This document shows, in pieces, positions 1 to 7,614 of a DNA stretch of 39,023 nt (positions are counted from its first letter, which is position 1; each line of letters starts with the position of its first letter). The stretch spans positions 1 to 39,023 of the forward strand of contig JAVBNW010000147.1 in the NCBI GenBank assembly GCA_031551255.1, written 5' to 3'. Source of the DNA: JAVBNW01 sp031551255 (GTDB lineage: Bacteria > Bacillota > Clostridia > Christensenellales > UBA1750). Below the pieces are notes generated by a model. It made no database searches, had not been told where the DNA came from, and worked only from the letters and a program-made list of their open reading frames with translations. The translations under genes were made by a program, and so were the position numbers.

Positions 1-175
1 GCGGCGTCGAGCTTAGGTCAGCGTAGCTTAAGGCATTTCACGCCGAAGGCGTATCCCGAAGGGTCGCTTCCTTACGCCTCCTTGCCCTGCGAAAAAACCT
101 CTCGCTCGCCTGCCCCGTTTTTGAACTTGGCCGACTATAGCATGGGGGGCACGTACGAAAGAGGAGGATACCGGC

Positions 176-2398
176 ATGAATCTATGGTACCCGCAGCCCG
201 CGGGCGACTGGAATGCGGCGCTGCCGCTGGGCAATGGCCGCATCGGTGCGATGATGTTCGGCGGCACGGTGGTAGATCGCTTGCAACTGAACGAGGATAG
301 CCTGTGGTCCGGCGGGTTCCGCGACCGCGTGAACCCGGACGCGAAGGGGCAACTGCCCAAGATCCGCCAATTGATTCGCCAGGGGCGTATCCGCGAGGCG
401 CAGGCGCTGTGCTCGTTGGCGCTGACCGCCACCCCAGATAAGCAGCGGCACTACGAGCCGCTGAGCGACGTGTTGTTGCTGGTGGGCGAGCGCGGCGCGG
501 CGACGGGCCAGTACGGCCTTAGGGATCTGTCCTGCGCACAGATGTCGCGCTACGATGGGCCCTATGAAGATTATCGGCGCGAGCTGGACATCCCAGACGG
601 CATCCACAGCGTCAGCTATGTGCTCGACGGCGCGCGCGTCCGCCGCGAGTGCTTCATCTCCTATCCGCACGGCGTGATGGCGGTGCGCTCCAGTGGCGCG
701 GCGATTCAGGCGATCCTTAGGCGCGGCATGTACCTTGACACGCTCCTCCGACCGGACGGCCGCACCATCGCGATGCGCGGCAAGACCGGCTCGGAGAATG
801 GCATCGCGTACTGCGCCGCCGTGCGTGCGATCGGAAACGTGTGCCAATTGGGCGACACGCTGCTGTGCGAGGGCGACGTGGTGCTCTTGGTGGCCGCAGC
901 CACGTCCTTCCGCTCGGATGACCCCGTACGGGACGCGATAAAGCAGTTGGACGTGGCGGAGGCGCTGGGCTACGACGCGCTGCGCACCGCGCACGTCGCC
1001 GACCATCGCGCGGTGATGGAGCGCTGCGAACTTGCGTTGGAAGAAGATGCATCTCTTGCCGCGCTGCCCACGGACGAGCGGCTGGCCAAGGTTAAACAAG
1101 GCGGCTTTGACGCGGGGCTCATCAACGCATATTTCGCCTACGGCCGCTACTTGCTGGCGGCGTCCAGCCGCCCGGGCAGCCTGCCGGCGACGCTGCAGGG
1201 CATCTGGAACCAGAGCTTCACCCCGCCGTGGGACAGCAAATATACGATCAATATCAACACCGAGATGAACTACTGGCTGGCCGAAACGTGCAATCTTTCG
1301 GACATGCACCAGCCGCTGTTCGACCACCTGGAGCGCATGCGCCCACGCGGCGAGGCGGTGGCGCAGGCGATGTACGGCGCACGGGGCTGGACGGCGCACC
1401 ACAATACCGACATCTGGGGCGATTGTGCGCCGCAGGATAACTATATGCCCGCCACGCACTGGCCGATGGGGGCCGCATGGCTATGCCTTCACATTTGGGA
1501 GCATTATGTGTTCACCGGCGACCTTGCATTTCTGCAAAGGTATTACCATTTGCTGCGCTCCGCCGCCGAGTTCTTCATCGATACGCTGGTGGAGGACGAC
1601 AAGGGGCGCCTGGTCGTCAGCCCTTCGTGTTCGCCGGAGAACACCTACATCCTGCCCAGCGGCGAGCGCGGCACCGTGTGCATGGGCGCGTCGATGGACA
1701 GCCAGATCCTCAGGGATCTGTTTACCGCCGTGATCGAGGGCGGAAAGCTGCTGGGGCAGGGCGCGGGCGACTTTGCCAAACTGCTTCCCCGCCTGCCCGC
1801 GACGGTCGTCGGAAAACACGGCGCGATCCTGGAGTGGTCCGAGGAGTATGAGGAGGCTGAGCCCGGCCACCGGCACGTATCGCACCTGTTCGCGCTGTAC
1901 CCGTCGGCGCAGATCCTGCCCGGCGACGAGGGGCTGCTGGCCGCGGCGCGCGCAACGTTGGAACGCCGTCTCGCCAACGGCGGCGGACACACCGGCTGGA
2001 GTCGTGCATGGATCATCTGCTTATGGGCGCGGCTGCTCGATGGCGAAAAGGCCGGCGAGAACGTGCAGGCGATCTTGGCGAAATCCACCCTGGATAGTCT
2101 GCTGGATACGCATCCGCCCTTCCAGATTGATGGCAACTTTGGCTCTGCCGCCGGCATCGCCGAGATGTTGCTGCAAAGCCACGAGGGGCATCTACGCCTG
2201 TTGCCCGCCTTGCCGGCCTCGTGGAAAAATGGTGTGGTGCACGGCCTGCGCGCCCGCGGCGGCGTGACGGTGGACATTGCATGGCAAGACGGCAAGCTGA
2301 CCCGGGCCTACGCTACCGCCGATTGGAACACCACCTTGCGTATTGCGGACGGGCGCGAGTTCGCACTAAAGGCCGGGCAGCGCACATCCATCGGCTAA
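176..2398 (+). CDS. GH95-family glycoside hydrolase (alpha-L-fucosidase-like)
   Basis: A 740-residue protein that opens with the GH95 pattern WYxxPAxxWNxALPLGNGRIGAMMFGG and continues with LQLNEDSLWSGG. Later family motifs are INTEMNYWLAE (about residue 358, the Asn/Asn region), PSCSPEN (about 482), HRHVSHLFALYPS (about 565) and FQIDGNFG (about 648). GH95 enzymes remove terminal alpha-L-fucose, or in some members L-galactose, by inversion. No signal peptide is visible, so it probably acts in the cytoplasm on imported oligosaccharides. A GAGGAGG ribosome site lies about 8 bases before the ATG. It stands alone: no transporter or other glycosidase is next to it. Length fits the family. The family is confident; the exact sugar is not. 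Confidence 0.9.
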   Translation: MNLWYPQPAGDWNAALPLGNGRIGAMMFGGTVVDRLQLNEDSLWSGGFRDRVNPDAKGQLPKIRQLIRQGRIREAQALCSLALTATPDKQRHYEPLSDVLLLVGERGAATGQYGLRDLSCAQMSRYDGPYEDYRRELDIPDGIHSVSYVLDGARVRRECFISYPHGVMAVRSSGAAIQAILRRGMYLDTLLRPDGRTIAMRGKTGSENGIAYCAAVRAIGNVCQLGDTLLCEGDVVLLVAAATSFRSDDPVRDAIKQLDVAEALGYDALRTAHVADHRAVMERCELALEEDASLAALPTDERLAKVKQGGFDAGLINAYFAYGRYLLAASSRPGSLPATLQGIWNQSFTPPWDSKYTININTEMNYWLAETCNLSDMHQPLFDHLERMRPRGEAVAQAMYGARGWTAHHNTDIWGDCAPQDNYMPATHWPMGAAWLCLHIWEHYVFTGDLAFLQRYYHLLRSAAEFFIDTLVEDDKGRLVVSPSCSPENTYILPSGERGTVCMGASMDSQILRDLFTAVIEGGKLLGQGAGDFAKLLPRLPATVVGKHGAILEWSEEYEEAEPGHRHVSHLFALYPSAQILPGDEGLLAAARATLERRLANGGGHTGWSRAWIICLWARLLDGEKAGENVQAILAKSTLDSLLDTHPPFQIDGNFGSAAGIAEMLLQSHEGHLRLLPALPASWKNGVVHGLRARGGVTVDIAWQDGKLTRAYATADWNTTLRIADGREFALKAGQRTSIG

Positions 2399-2412
2399 GC
2401 TATGCCGGTTTT

Positions 2413-2441
2413 CGCAGGGCGGGGGGTTGCCCCGCCCTGCG
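2413..2441 (+). terminator. GC-rich hairpin after the GH95 gene
   Basis: A 12-bp stem (CGCAGGGCGGGG with CCCCGCCCTGCG, 5-base loop) begins 14 bases after the GH95 stop. No T-tract follows on either strand, so it is not a classical intrinsic terminator. It may still mark the transcript end or protect the 3' end. Confidence 0.4.
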
Positions 2442-2668
2442 CTACGCATGCGGAGGGGGAATCGCCACGGGAAGGGTCTTGCTCGGCGGCGCCGGTGCAG
2501 CGACCCGACCTTCGGGCTACGGCGGTGAGGCATAGCTTTCGTTGCCCCGCCCTGATGCCCGGTCGGCGCATAGCGGCGTGCCGTGGCGTAATGGCAACGC
2601 CTCGGGCAAGAAGACGATGTCGAGGAAGGCAGGGCTTACAGCCGCAGAGAGTCGAAGGTGACAAGCCG

Positions 2669-2767
2669 TCACTGGTTGACGGCCACATGATTTACGATAA
2701 CCCCAGCCATCTGACGCATGCGAAAGGCGTTCGCCCTGCGCTGTGGCTGAGGATTGGAAATGGTTGA
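2669..2767 (+). pseudogene. Remnant of a DUF6273-type C-terminus
   Basis: This frame ends with LVDGHMIYDNPSH...AKGVRPALWLRIGNG and a TGA stop. The ending 'xGVRPALWLxI' is typical of the C-terminus of DUF6273-like proteins common in Clostridia. The bases upstream in the same frame are low-complexity and Arg/Pro-rich, with no recognisable domain and no start signal. I read it as the surviving tail of a lost gene. The match is from memory of the family pattern, so confidence is moderate. Confidence 0.45.
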
Positions 2768-3196
2768 TATTGTGTAGAGGATGTTTGCACGCATAATAAG
2801 TATTTCCTCGGGGATACCTCCGCTAGAAAAGGGCGCCTGACAACCGCCAAATCCCACTGATGTCGCGTCATATGCTTCGGGCGACGGAAATCGAACACAG
2901 GGAGAGCGAAATGTGGCAATGCTTGCCGCACAACAGACATCACTCACCCCAAAGAATGGAATACCCGACACCATATGTTGACGTGCAGCTTGAACAGGAT
3001 CATAAGCGCAAACATGCCATCGAATGTGATTTAGCCCTTTGGGTCATAGAGTTTTTTCTTTGTAGAGCCGCCGACTTCCGTTGATAGGCACGTTACCCTC
3101 TTTCGGCCACGAATCACGCAACGGTTCGAACGACACTTATCTAGGCCTGCTGCCTATCTAAATGGCGACCTTTCAAAGCGGTTTCCATAAAACAAC

Positions 3197-3245
3197 AAAT
3201 CCGAACGCCTCTTTAACCGGGAAGGGGGTTCGGATTTGCTTTTTA
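3197..3245. terminator. Hairpin terminator, possibly bidirectional
   Basis: AAATCCGAAC pairs with GTTCGGATTT (10 bp, 21-base loop). On the plus strand it is followed by GCTTTTTATGG, on the minus strand by GTTGTTTTATGG. On the minus strand it would end the transcript of the DUF2268 gene. It is also the hairpin part of repeat copy A. Confidence 0.55.
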
Positions 3246-3290
3246 TGGTGCGAGTGGTGATATAAGAATTTCCCAGAAATCTGCTAAAAC
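3197..3290 (+). repeat. Dispersed repeat, copy A (hairpin + GTGGTGATATA core)
   Basis: Layout: hairpin, then ATGGTGCGAG, then the core GTGGTGATATAAGAATTT at 3254-3271, then a spacer of the form CCCAGAAATCTGCTAAAA. The same order occurs at 6602-6690 (copy B). A related core-spacer-hairpin occurs at 13543-13621, touching the tmRNA gene (copy C). Copies are degenerate. Confidence 0.55.
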
Positions 3291-3408
3291 AAAGGGTTCT
3301 TGATAGTCGGCAGGTAGTATTTACGTCCAATAACTAAATAACCGAGTTCACGAATTATCCGCGCCCCGCCGCAGAGAGCATCTGAGGCGTTTTTATGTGC
3401 CCACAAAT

Positions 3409-4260
3409 TTATGCGCCGAACCTGCTAGCCTTAAATATCTCCATGGTTGGCGTAAGGATAAGCTCGGAAAACGATATGCCGGGATGCTCCCCCAAGTAGT
3501 CCGAAACGATCGCTCTACCGAACGAGTACCCCATGCACCAGGGTAGTCCCTTATCTTTATTCCCGAACATGTATGTTTCGTGGGTTTCATGATCGGTGCT
3601 GGACAGGCGAGGTTCAATCTGCGCCCACAGCTTGGCTTCCGCCGCTTCATCGAAGGGGCGGTTCCACTGCGGAACCAAACCCGGGAACAACTTCTCCGCG
3701 AACAGGTCGGCCTGTCCCTCAGTGATCATAAACTCGAGGAAGGATCCATCCACATCCTTGCCGCCGCGCACAACATACTGGCTGTGCCCCCACATATTGT
3801 GGTGATATTCATGGGCGAAGACAAAGGGGATCCACCGTTTGTAGTCGTCAGCCAGCGGGTTGATACTGATCAACATAGTACCGAACACCACCGTGCCGAC
3901 CACACCGTTCTGCCGCTCCTTCAGCGTTTTATCGCTGTCGCAGGCAGGGTACAGGAATACCGGCATGGGGTCGCCGCCATTCGCCTGAGAAAGGGCCTTC
4001 ATGACGGCGGCAAACTCGGATTGCAGCCCGTCTAGACTGATCAAGGAAAAGGCGGCGAGCTGCTCTTGTAAAGCTGCGAGGTCTTGCACAAAGCGCGGCT
4101 TCTTAAAGCTCTGGTCAAAGGGCGCCCACTGGGTGATTTGCGCCCAAAACGGGGCGACCATATGCTTTTCCCATAGTTCGGGCAGCGGACCTGCGTTTTG
4201 CTGGGCGTCGTTTAAGTATGCCTTCGCATTGTCAAGAGTCGAAATAATGCTAACAGACAT
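3409..4260 (-). CDS. DUF2268-type putative zinc metallopeptidase
   Basis: A 283-residue protein with a gluzincin-like centre: FVFAHEYHHNMWG carries HExxH at residues 150-154, and about 27 residues later ITEGQADLFAEKLFP supplies a likely third ligand, Glu181. This layout is that of the DUF2268 family of predicted Zn-dependent proteases. No signal peptide or membrane segment is seen, so it is likely cytoplasmic. The ATG at 4260 has AGGAGG 5 bases upstream. A TATACT box lies at 4294-4289 but a good -35 is not evident. It is monocistronic; downstream on its strand is the hairpin of repeat A. The substrate is unknown. Confidence 0.75.
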   Translation of the reverse strand: MSVSIISTLDNAKAYLNDAQQNAGPLPELWEKHMVAPFWAQITQWAPFDQSFKKPRFVQDLAALQEQLAAFSLISLDGLQSEFAAVMKALSQANGGDPMPVFLYPACDSDKTLKERQNGVVGTVVFGTMLISINPLADDYKRWIPFVFAHEYHHNMWGHSQYVVRGGKDVDGSFLEFMITEGQADLFAEKLFPGLVPQWNRPFDEAAEAKLWAQIEPRLSSTDHETHETYMFGNKDKGLPWCMGYSFGRAIVSDYLGEHPGISFSELILTPTMEIFKASRFGA

Positions 4261-4525
4261 ATTGCCTCCTATTTTTCGGAGGGTTACAGTATAGTCGCCC
4301 TCCTTGCGATGGTGATGACGATAAAAGCTGTCTGTTTCATGATGAACACCCTTTCATAGTGAATTATTACATCGCAGCACGACCTGCGCCATAATGCAAA
4401 ATAACGGTTGATCTGTACCGAAATCGCCATGCTGCCACGGAGCGCGATCGCACGGAGATGTGGGCATGCCTTCATAGAATGCGTCTTCACTCGAATGTTA
4501 GGGAGTCAGGTTTTGCCGCGGAAAG

Positions 4526-5131
4526 TCAACGCCATTGGTCATAGAACAGAACGTCGTTCATGCTTTTTTGTTCCTTTTGCCTTGGCACTTCATCAGCGTA
4601 ACCAACGGGAAGCAAGAACAGGCAGGATAAATACTCTGGCAGATTGAGTATCCTTGACGCCCTTTCGGTGTCTAAATAGCCGATAAAGCAAGCCGACATC
4701 CCGTGAGCAACGGCTGTAAGAAAAATGTGCTCGCCCGGAAGGCAGGGGCCTCCGTTGGCAAACAGTTTGTTCATAGTCTTTCTATCGGCACATTGGTTCG
4801 TATGGTGTACAAATTCCTCGCCGAACCGCAAATAATTCACAATGAGCCCGAAATCATCCTCCGGCTGGTCTTTAAGATCCCATGAAATATCTGCACACAG
4901 AGCAAATACAACCGGCGCAGAAGCTATCCACATTTGCTTGCCTGCCGCTTCCGCTAACCGCATTTTCAATGTCTCGTCCTTAACGACCCCAATAACATTG
5001 CCCTGGGCGTTGCCCGGTGTTGGAGCAAGCCTTGCGGCTTCCAGCATTTCATGGATCACATCATCCGGGATCGGCGCATCCTTGAATTTGCGAACTGATC
5101 TCCGGGCCTTGATTGCTTCTAGCAGTTCCAT
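4526..5131 (-). CDS. Nitroreductase-family FMN oxidoreductase
   Basis: A 201-residue protein starting MELLEAIKARRSVRKFKD, the standard nitroreductase opening with the Arg-Arg-Ser FMN-phosphate site. LAPTPGNAQGN follows, and a C-terminal half with GMSACFIGYL and a LPVGYADE ending typical of the family. Such enzymes use FMN and NAD(P)H to reduce nitro-aromatics or other electrophiles; the real substrate cannot be told. I chose the ATG at 5131 because AAGGAGGGG lies just before it; longer versions of the frame have no such site. The upstream methyltransferase gene stops 2 bases earlier, so the two genes are almost certainly cotranscribed and translationally coupled. Confidence 0.87.
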   Translation of the reverse strand: MELLEAIKARRSVRKFKDAPIPDDVIHEMLEAARLAPTPGNAQGNVIGVVKDETLKMRLAEAAGKQMWIASAPVVFALCADISWDLKDQPEDDFGLIVNYLRFGEEFVHHTNQCADRKTMNKLFANGGPCLPGEHIFLTAVAHGMSACFIGYLDTERASRILNLPEYLSCLFLLPVGYADEVPRQKEQKSMNDVLFYDQWR

Positions 5132-5133
5132 GG

Positions 5134-5973
5134 TTATTTCCCCTCCTTTTGAGCAACAGCGCAAAATTCTTTTTCGTTGTCACGGTAGCCAGCACCTAAC
5201 ATATTTCCGTAAAAACTCTTGACGGATAGCCCGGCGGAGCTTATCTCCCATGCAATTTCGCCTTTCGTAAAAGCGTGTTGAAAGTTGTTTATGTGCCGGA
5301 CATTTTGCTCAGTAACGATGATGTACTGATCCAATATTGTGTTCTGTTCATCATATCTATAAAACGACTTAAGGCATATGTGCGGCTCCGCACAGAAAAA
5401 ACCTTTTTCTGCATACTCCCAACTATTGCACTCCTGTTGATCTGCAAAATGCAGCGGTGTGAGCGCATCGAAGATCAATAATCCGCCGGGTCTTAATGCT
5501 GCATAAATTCTTTGTAGCAGCTTTGCTCTGTCTTCAGTTGAGAGCACGCCAAAGTCGTAGTAAATCAGTGTAATAAGGTCAAACTGTGCCGAACAGTCCA
5601 ATGTAAGATAGCTTTGGCAGTGATAGGTTATGGGCAGATTCTTTTCCTGTGCTGAGTTTCGGGCATAGCTTATTGAACGCTCAGAAAAATCCATGCCGGA
5701 CACTTTATACCCAGCTTTATGAAACTCCTGTGCGTAAATACCGGGGCCACAACCCAAATCCAGCAAATCCCGAAATTTATCCGTAGGGGCTATCGAGCGA
5801 ATCCATTGAACGATTTCTCGCACGGTCGCATGATTTCGTGTCGCCGCATCCCATTCGGGATTTAGGTGGGCTTCGAGCATACCCTTCGAGATGTGGTCGT
5901 CAGTCCACAGCTCCATCGTGCCTTTTTCGTAGAGAGCAGGTTTCATCATCATGGCCTTCAATTGTGTAAACAT
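5134..5973 (-). CDS. Class I SAM-dependent methyltransferase
   Basis: A 279-residue protein with motif I LLDLGCGPGIYAQEF (about residues 71-83), the acidic end of beta-2 in VSGMDFSERSISYA, and a motif III-like region ALRPGGLLIFDAL. This is the Rossmann core of a small-molecule or undefined class I methyltransferase. The ATG at 5973 has AAGGAG 8 bases upstream. It is the first gene of a two-gene unit with the nitroreductase. Its 190-base leader contains a short reading frame and an intrinsic terminator, which suggests attenuation. The region is visibly more AT-rich than the neighbouring housekeeping genes, consistent with acquisition from elsewhere. Confidence 0.85.
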   Translation of the reverse strand: MFTQLKAMMMKPALYEKGTMELWTDDHISKGMLEAHLNPEWDAATRNHATVREIVQWIRSIAPTDKFRDLLDLGCGPGIYAQEFHKAGYKVSGMDFSERSISYARNSAQEKNLPITYHCQSYLTLDCSAQFDLITLIYYDFGVLSTEDRAKLLQRIYAALRPGGLLIFDALTPLHFADQQECNSWEYAEKGFFCAEPHICLKSFYRYDEQNTILDQYIIVTEQNVRHINNFQHAFTKGEIAWEISSAGLSVKSFYGNMLGAGYRDNEKEFCAVAQKEGK

Positions 5974-6007
5974 GAGTTTTTCTCCTTAAATTAATCGTGA
6001 TAACATG

Positions 6008-6043
6008 GATAAAATAAAAAGCTGCGGGTATCACCCGCAGCTT
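6008..6043 (-). terminator. Intrinsic terminator inside the methyltransferase leader (attenuator candidate)
   Basis: On the minus strand AAGCTGCGGGT, loop GAT, ACCCGCAGCTT forms a perfect 11-bp stem followed by TTTATTTTAT. It lies after the probable promoter and about 45 bases before the methyltransferase start, so it would stop most transcripts before the gene unless melted. Confidence 0.75.
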
Positions 6044-6055
6044 CAAAAACAAAAG

Positions 6056-6127
6056 CTATAATTCGCGGAATGATAGAAAATAAAACATAAATTGCACAGA
6101 GAAAAAGCCGATATACGACAATTTCAT
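6056..6127 (-). CDS. Possible 23-codon leader peptide
   Basis: A short frame starting MKLSYIGFFSVQ, rich in Phe, with three Tyr/Met-Phe clusters, ends 12 bases before the attenuator stem. A weak GAAG precedes the ATG. The position, after a promoter and right before an intrinsic terminator, is that of leader peptides that sense ribosome stalling. Translation is not proven. Confidence 0.4.
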   Translation of the reverse strand: MKLSYIGFFSVQFMFYFLSFREL

Positions 6128-6175
6128 CTTCAATTATGTTTTACCTATCTTTTCCGCGCCTCGCTCATAGTACCG

Positions 6176-6204
6176 ATTATGTAATATCAAGCGTTGCCGA
6201 ACAA
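6176..6204 (-). promoter_or_regulatory. Probable promoter of the methyltransferase-nitroreductase unit
   Basis: TTGTTC (6204-6199), 17-base spacer, CATAAT (6181-6176) on the minus strand. Transcription would start near 6168 and give a leader of about 190 bases. Confidence 0.4.
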
Positions 6205-6260
6205 CATCGACTCCTCAACTTCATGTTATCACAAAGGCATCGTACCATAATGCAAATGGA

Positions 6261-6489
6261 CTGTCAATGCGATGGATCGAAGCGGAAAATGCCGAGTGGC
6301 TGAACGAGGCGAGCATAGGGCGTCTGTTTGATCGCTTCTATATTGTGGAGAGCGGATAGGCGGCACGGGGCTAGTCTTTCAATCGCCAAGATTTTGACGG
6401 AGCAGATGGGCGGAAGCCGGATATATAAAGAAGTGAGTGTTTTCTCGCTAGAGCTCGCAATGAGAAAACCTGATGACATGCTCAAATAA
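6261..6489 (+). pseudogene. Broken C-terminal ATPase part of a sensor histidine kinase
   Basis: The first frame reads ...WLNEASIGRLFDRFYIVESG then a stop, which is the F-box region of a histidine kinase (xxIFDRFYTVExA). After the stop, GGTGL appears in a second frame and LSIAKILTEQMGG in a third, ending with TAA at 6487-6489. Together these match the order FDRFYxVE-xxTGLGLSIAKxLxEQMGG of kinases such as those of lantibiotic systems. The start, sensor, His box and N box are absent. It is therefore a doubly frameshifted fragment, unrelated in strand to the intact kinase at 8734-9801. Confidence 0.65.
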
Positions 6490-6549
6490 TAAGGCTTTAT
6501 CAATATTGCACTCCATCCGAAACGCGAGGACGTACCCCGTGGATGTCGA

Positions 6550-6690
6550 GTAGTACTATAGGGCTTAGGTTTTAAAAAACCCCGTATTAGGCCAAAAGAA
6601 AGCTCGAAACCATCAAGTTTGATGATTTCGAGCATGGTCGAAGTGGTGATATAGGACTTTCGCCACAAACCCAGTAAAATTAATGGTTCC
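6550..6690 (+). repeat. Dispersed repeat, copy B (core-hairpin-core)
   Basis: Core 1 GTAGTACTATAGGGCTT (6550-6566), a spacer with GTATTAGGCCAAAAG, a hairpin at 6602-6633, ATGGTCGAAG, then core 2 GTGGTGATATAGGACTT from 6643. The first half aligns with copy C beside the tmRNA gene; the second half aligns with copy A near 3254. Confidence 0.6.
6590..6633 (-). terminator. Probable terminator of the ABC transporter operon
   Basis: On the minus strand GCTCGAAA-T-CATCA, short loop, TGATG-G-TTTCGAGC, then TTTCTTTTGG. It is 157 bases after the permease stop, inside repeat copy B. Confidence 0.55.
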
Positions 6691-6789
6691 AGGGCACCTG
6701 GCAAGCAGTGTTTACATCATAGAAGTAGGTTCGTATGCTCGGTATGTCAGATTATTCGGGTGCCATGTTTGAATGATGCGCGGTTTTTA

Positions 6790-7614
6790 TCACTTGTTCT
6801 TCTCGCTTCTGGCGAAGATATAGGTCCCGACGATCAGGAATACCAGCGTCAGCCCGACGATTGCGGTAAAGGTAATCACCGGGTTAAAGAGCACCACGCT
6901 GGCATATTCCGGCGTCCCATGATAGACCACAGCGCGCGCAAGGTCGAGGCAGTAAGTCATCGGCATGGCGCGGGAGAGCCAGAGCAGGATGCCGCTGGAG
7001 TTGCCGATGGGGATGATGGCCCCGGAAAGGAACATCTGCGGCATGGTGATGAGCGTAACGGCAATGTTGGCGGCCTTGTTGTTCTTTACCAAGCTGATGA
7101 TCATCAGGGCCAGAGACCCGGCGGATAAGCACATCAGCGGCGAAAGCGCGAGGATCAGCAGCGTCTGGCCAATGCTGAGCGTATAACCCATAAACGCGCC
7201 GACGATCAGCGTGCCGAACATGCCCACGATCGCGCCGAACGACGAGCCCAAGATCTTTCCGACGACGATGGCATAGCGCGACACCGGCGATACCATCATC
7301 TCCTGCGTAAAGTCGGTGAAGTGATCCTCCACCAGCGAGCTCATGCCCATGGTCGTGGTCATGAACAGCATGTTGACGATCATGCCCACCAGCATGAACT
7401 GCCCGTAGTCAAAGCCCAGCCCGCCCGCCATGTTCTGCGAAAGGCTTCCGCCCAGCATGCCCATCATCACCACCGGCATGGCCAGGCTCATGATGATGGT
7501 CATGGGCGATTTGAAGAATAGCGTAATATCCCGCGCCATGATGGTCAGCGTCGCGTTCAGCTCCCTAGAAAGTTTGGACTTCATCCTCGGTTGCCGCATA
7601 ACAAGTTCGCTCAT
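6790..7614 (-). CDS. ABC-2 type transporter permease
   Basis: A 274-residue integral membrane protein of the ABC-2 (DrrB-like) type with about six hydrophobic helices: around residues 35-55, 70-95, 115-140, 145-170, 180-205 and 245-268. The motif MFLSGAIIPIGNSSGILLW is typical of this class, where it precedes the last helices. It should pair with the ATPase encoded just upstream to export a drug, lipid or peptide. The ATG overlaps the ATPase stop (ATGA), so translation is coupled. The N-terminus lies in the cytoplasm and contains the basic stretch MRQPRMKSKLSREL. It is the last gene of the TCS-ABC cluster. The substrate cannot be told from sequence. Confidence 0.9.
   Translation of the reverse strand: MSELVMRQPRMKSKLSRELNATLTIMARDITLFFKSPMTIIMSLAMPVVMMGMLGGSLSQNMAGGLGFDYGQFMLVGMIVNMLFMTTTMGMSSLVEDHFTDFTQEMMVSPVSRYAIVVGKILGSSFGAIVGMFGTLIVGAFMGYTLSIGQTLLILALSPLMCLSAGSLALMIISLVKNNKAANIAVTLITMPQMFLSGAIIPIGNSSGILLWLSRAMPMTYCLDLARAVVYHGTPEYASVVLFNPVITFTAIVGLTLVFLIVGTYIFARSEKNK

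Larger units (their letters stand above)
2399..3408. other. Gene-poor stretch between the GH95 and DUF2268 genes
   Basis: About 1 kb with no convincing intact gene. It holds a strong GC hairpin after the GH95 stop, a short DUF6273-like remnant, a hairpin with T-tracts near 3197-3245 and a copy of a dispersed repeat. The remaining short frames lack ribosome sites and recognisable motifs. It looks like decayed intergenic DNA. Confidence 0.6.
5974..6789. other. Regulatory and decayed DNA between methyltransferase and ABC permease genes
   Basis: About 0.8 kb without an intact gene. From left to right: a leader with a terminator and short peptide for the minus-strand methyltransferase, its probable promoter, a broken histidine-kinase tail on the plus strand, and repeat copy B with the probable terminator of the ABC permease. 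From about 6690 to 6789 nothing is recognised. Confidence 0.6.

Noticed and set aside
182..1459. Long minus-strand frame across the GH95 gene
   Set aside because: Arg/His-rich shadow of the plus-strand gene; no domain and no ribosome site.
2860..3084. 74-codon frame in the 2.4-3.4 kb gap
   Set aside because: No ribosome site and no recognisable family; base composition does not look coding.
3110..3150. tRNA-like GGTTCGA segment
   Set aside because: GGTTCGAAC occurs alone; no acceptor stem, anticodon arm or CCA could be built around it.
4284..4340. 18-codon frame (MKQTAFIVITIARR...) just before the DUF2268 gene
   Set aside because: It has a weak ribosome site and its end overlaps the likely -10 of the DUF2268 gene. 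No terminator or other attenuator part is present.
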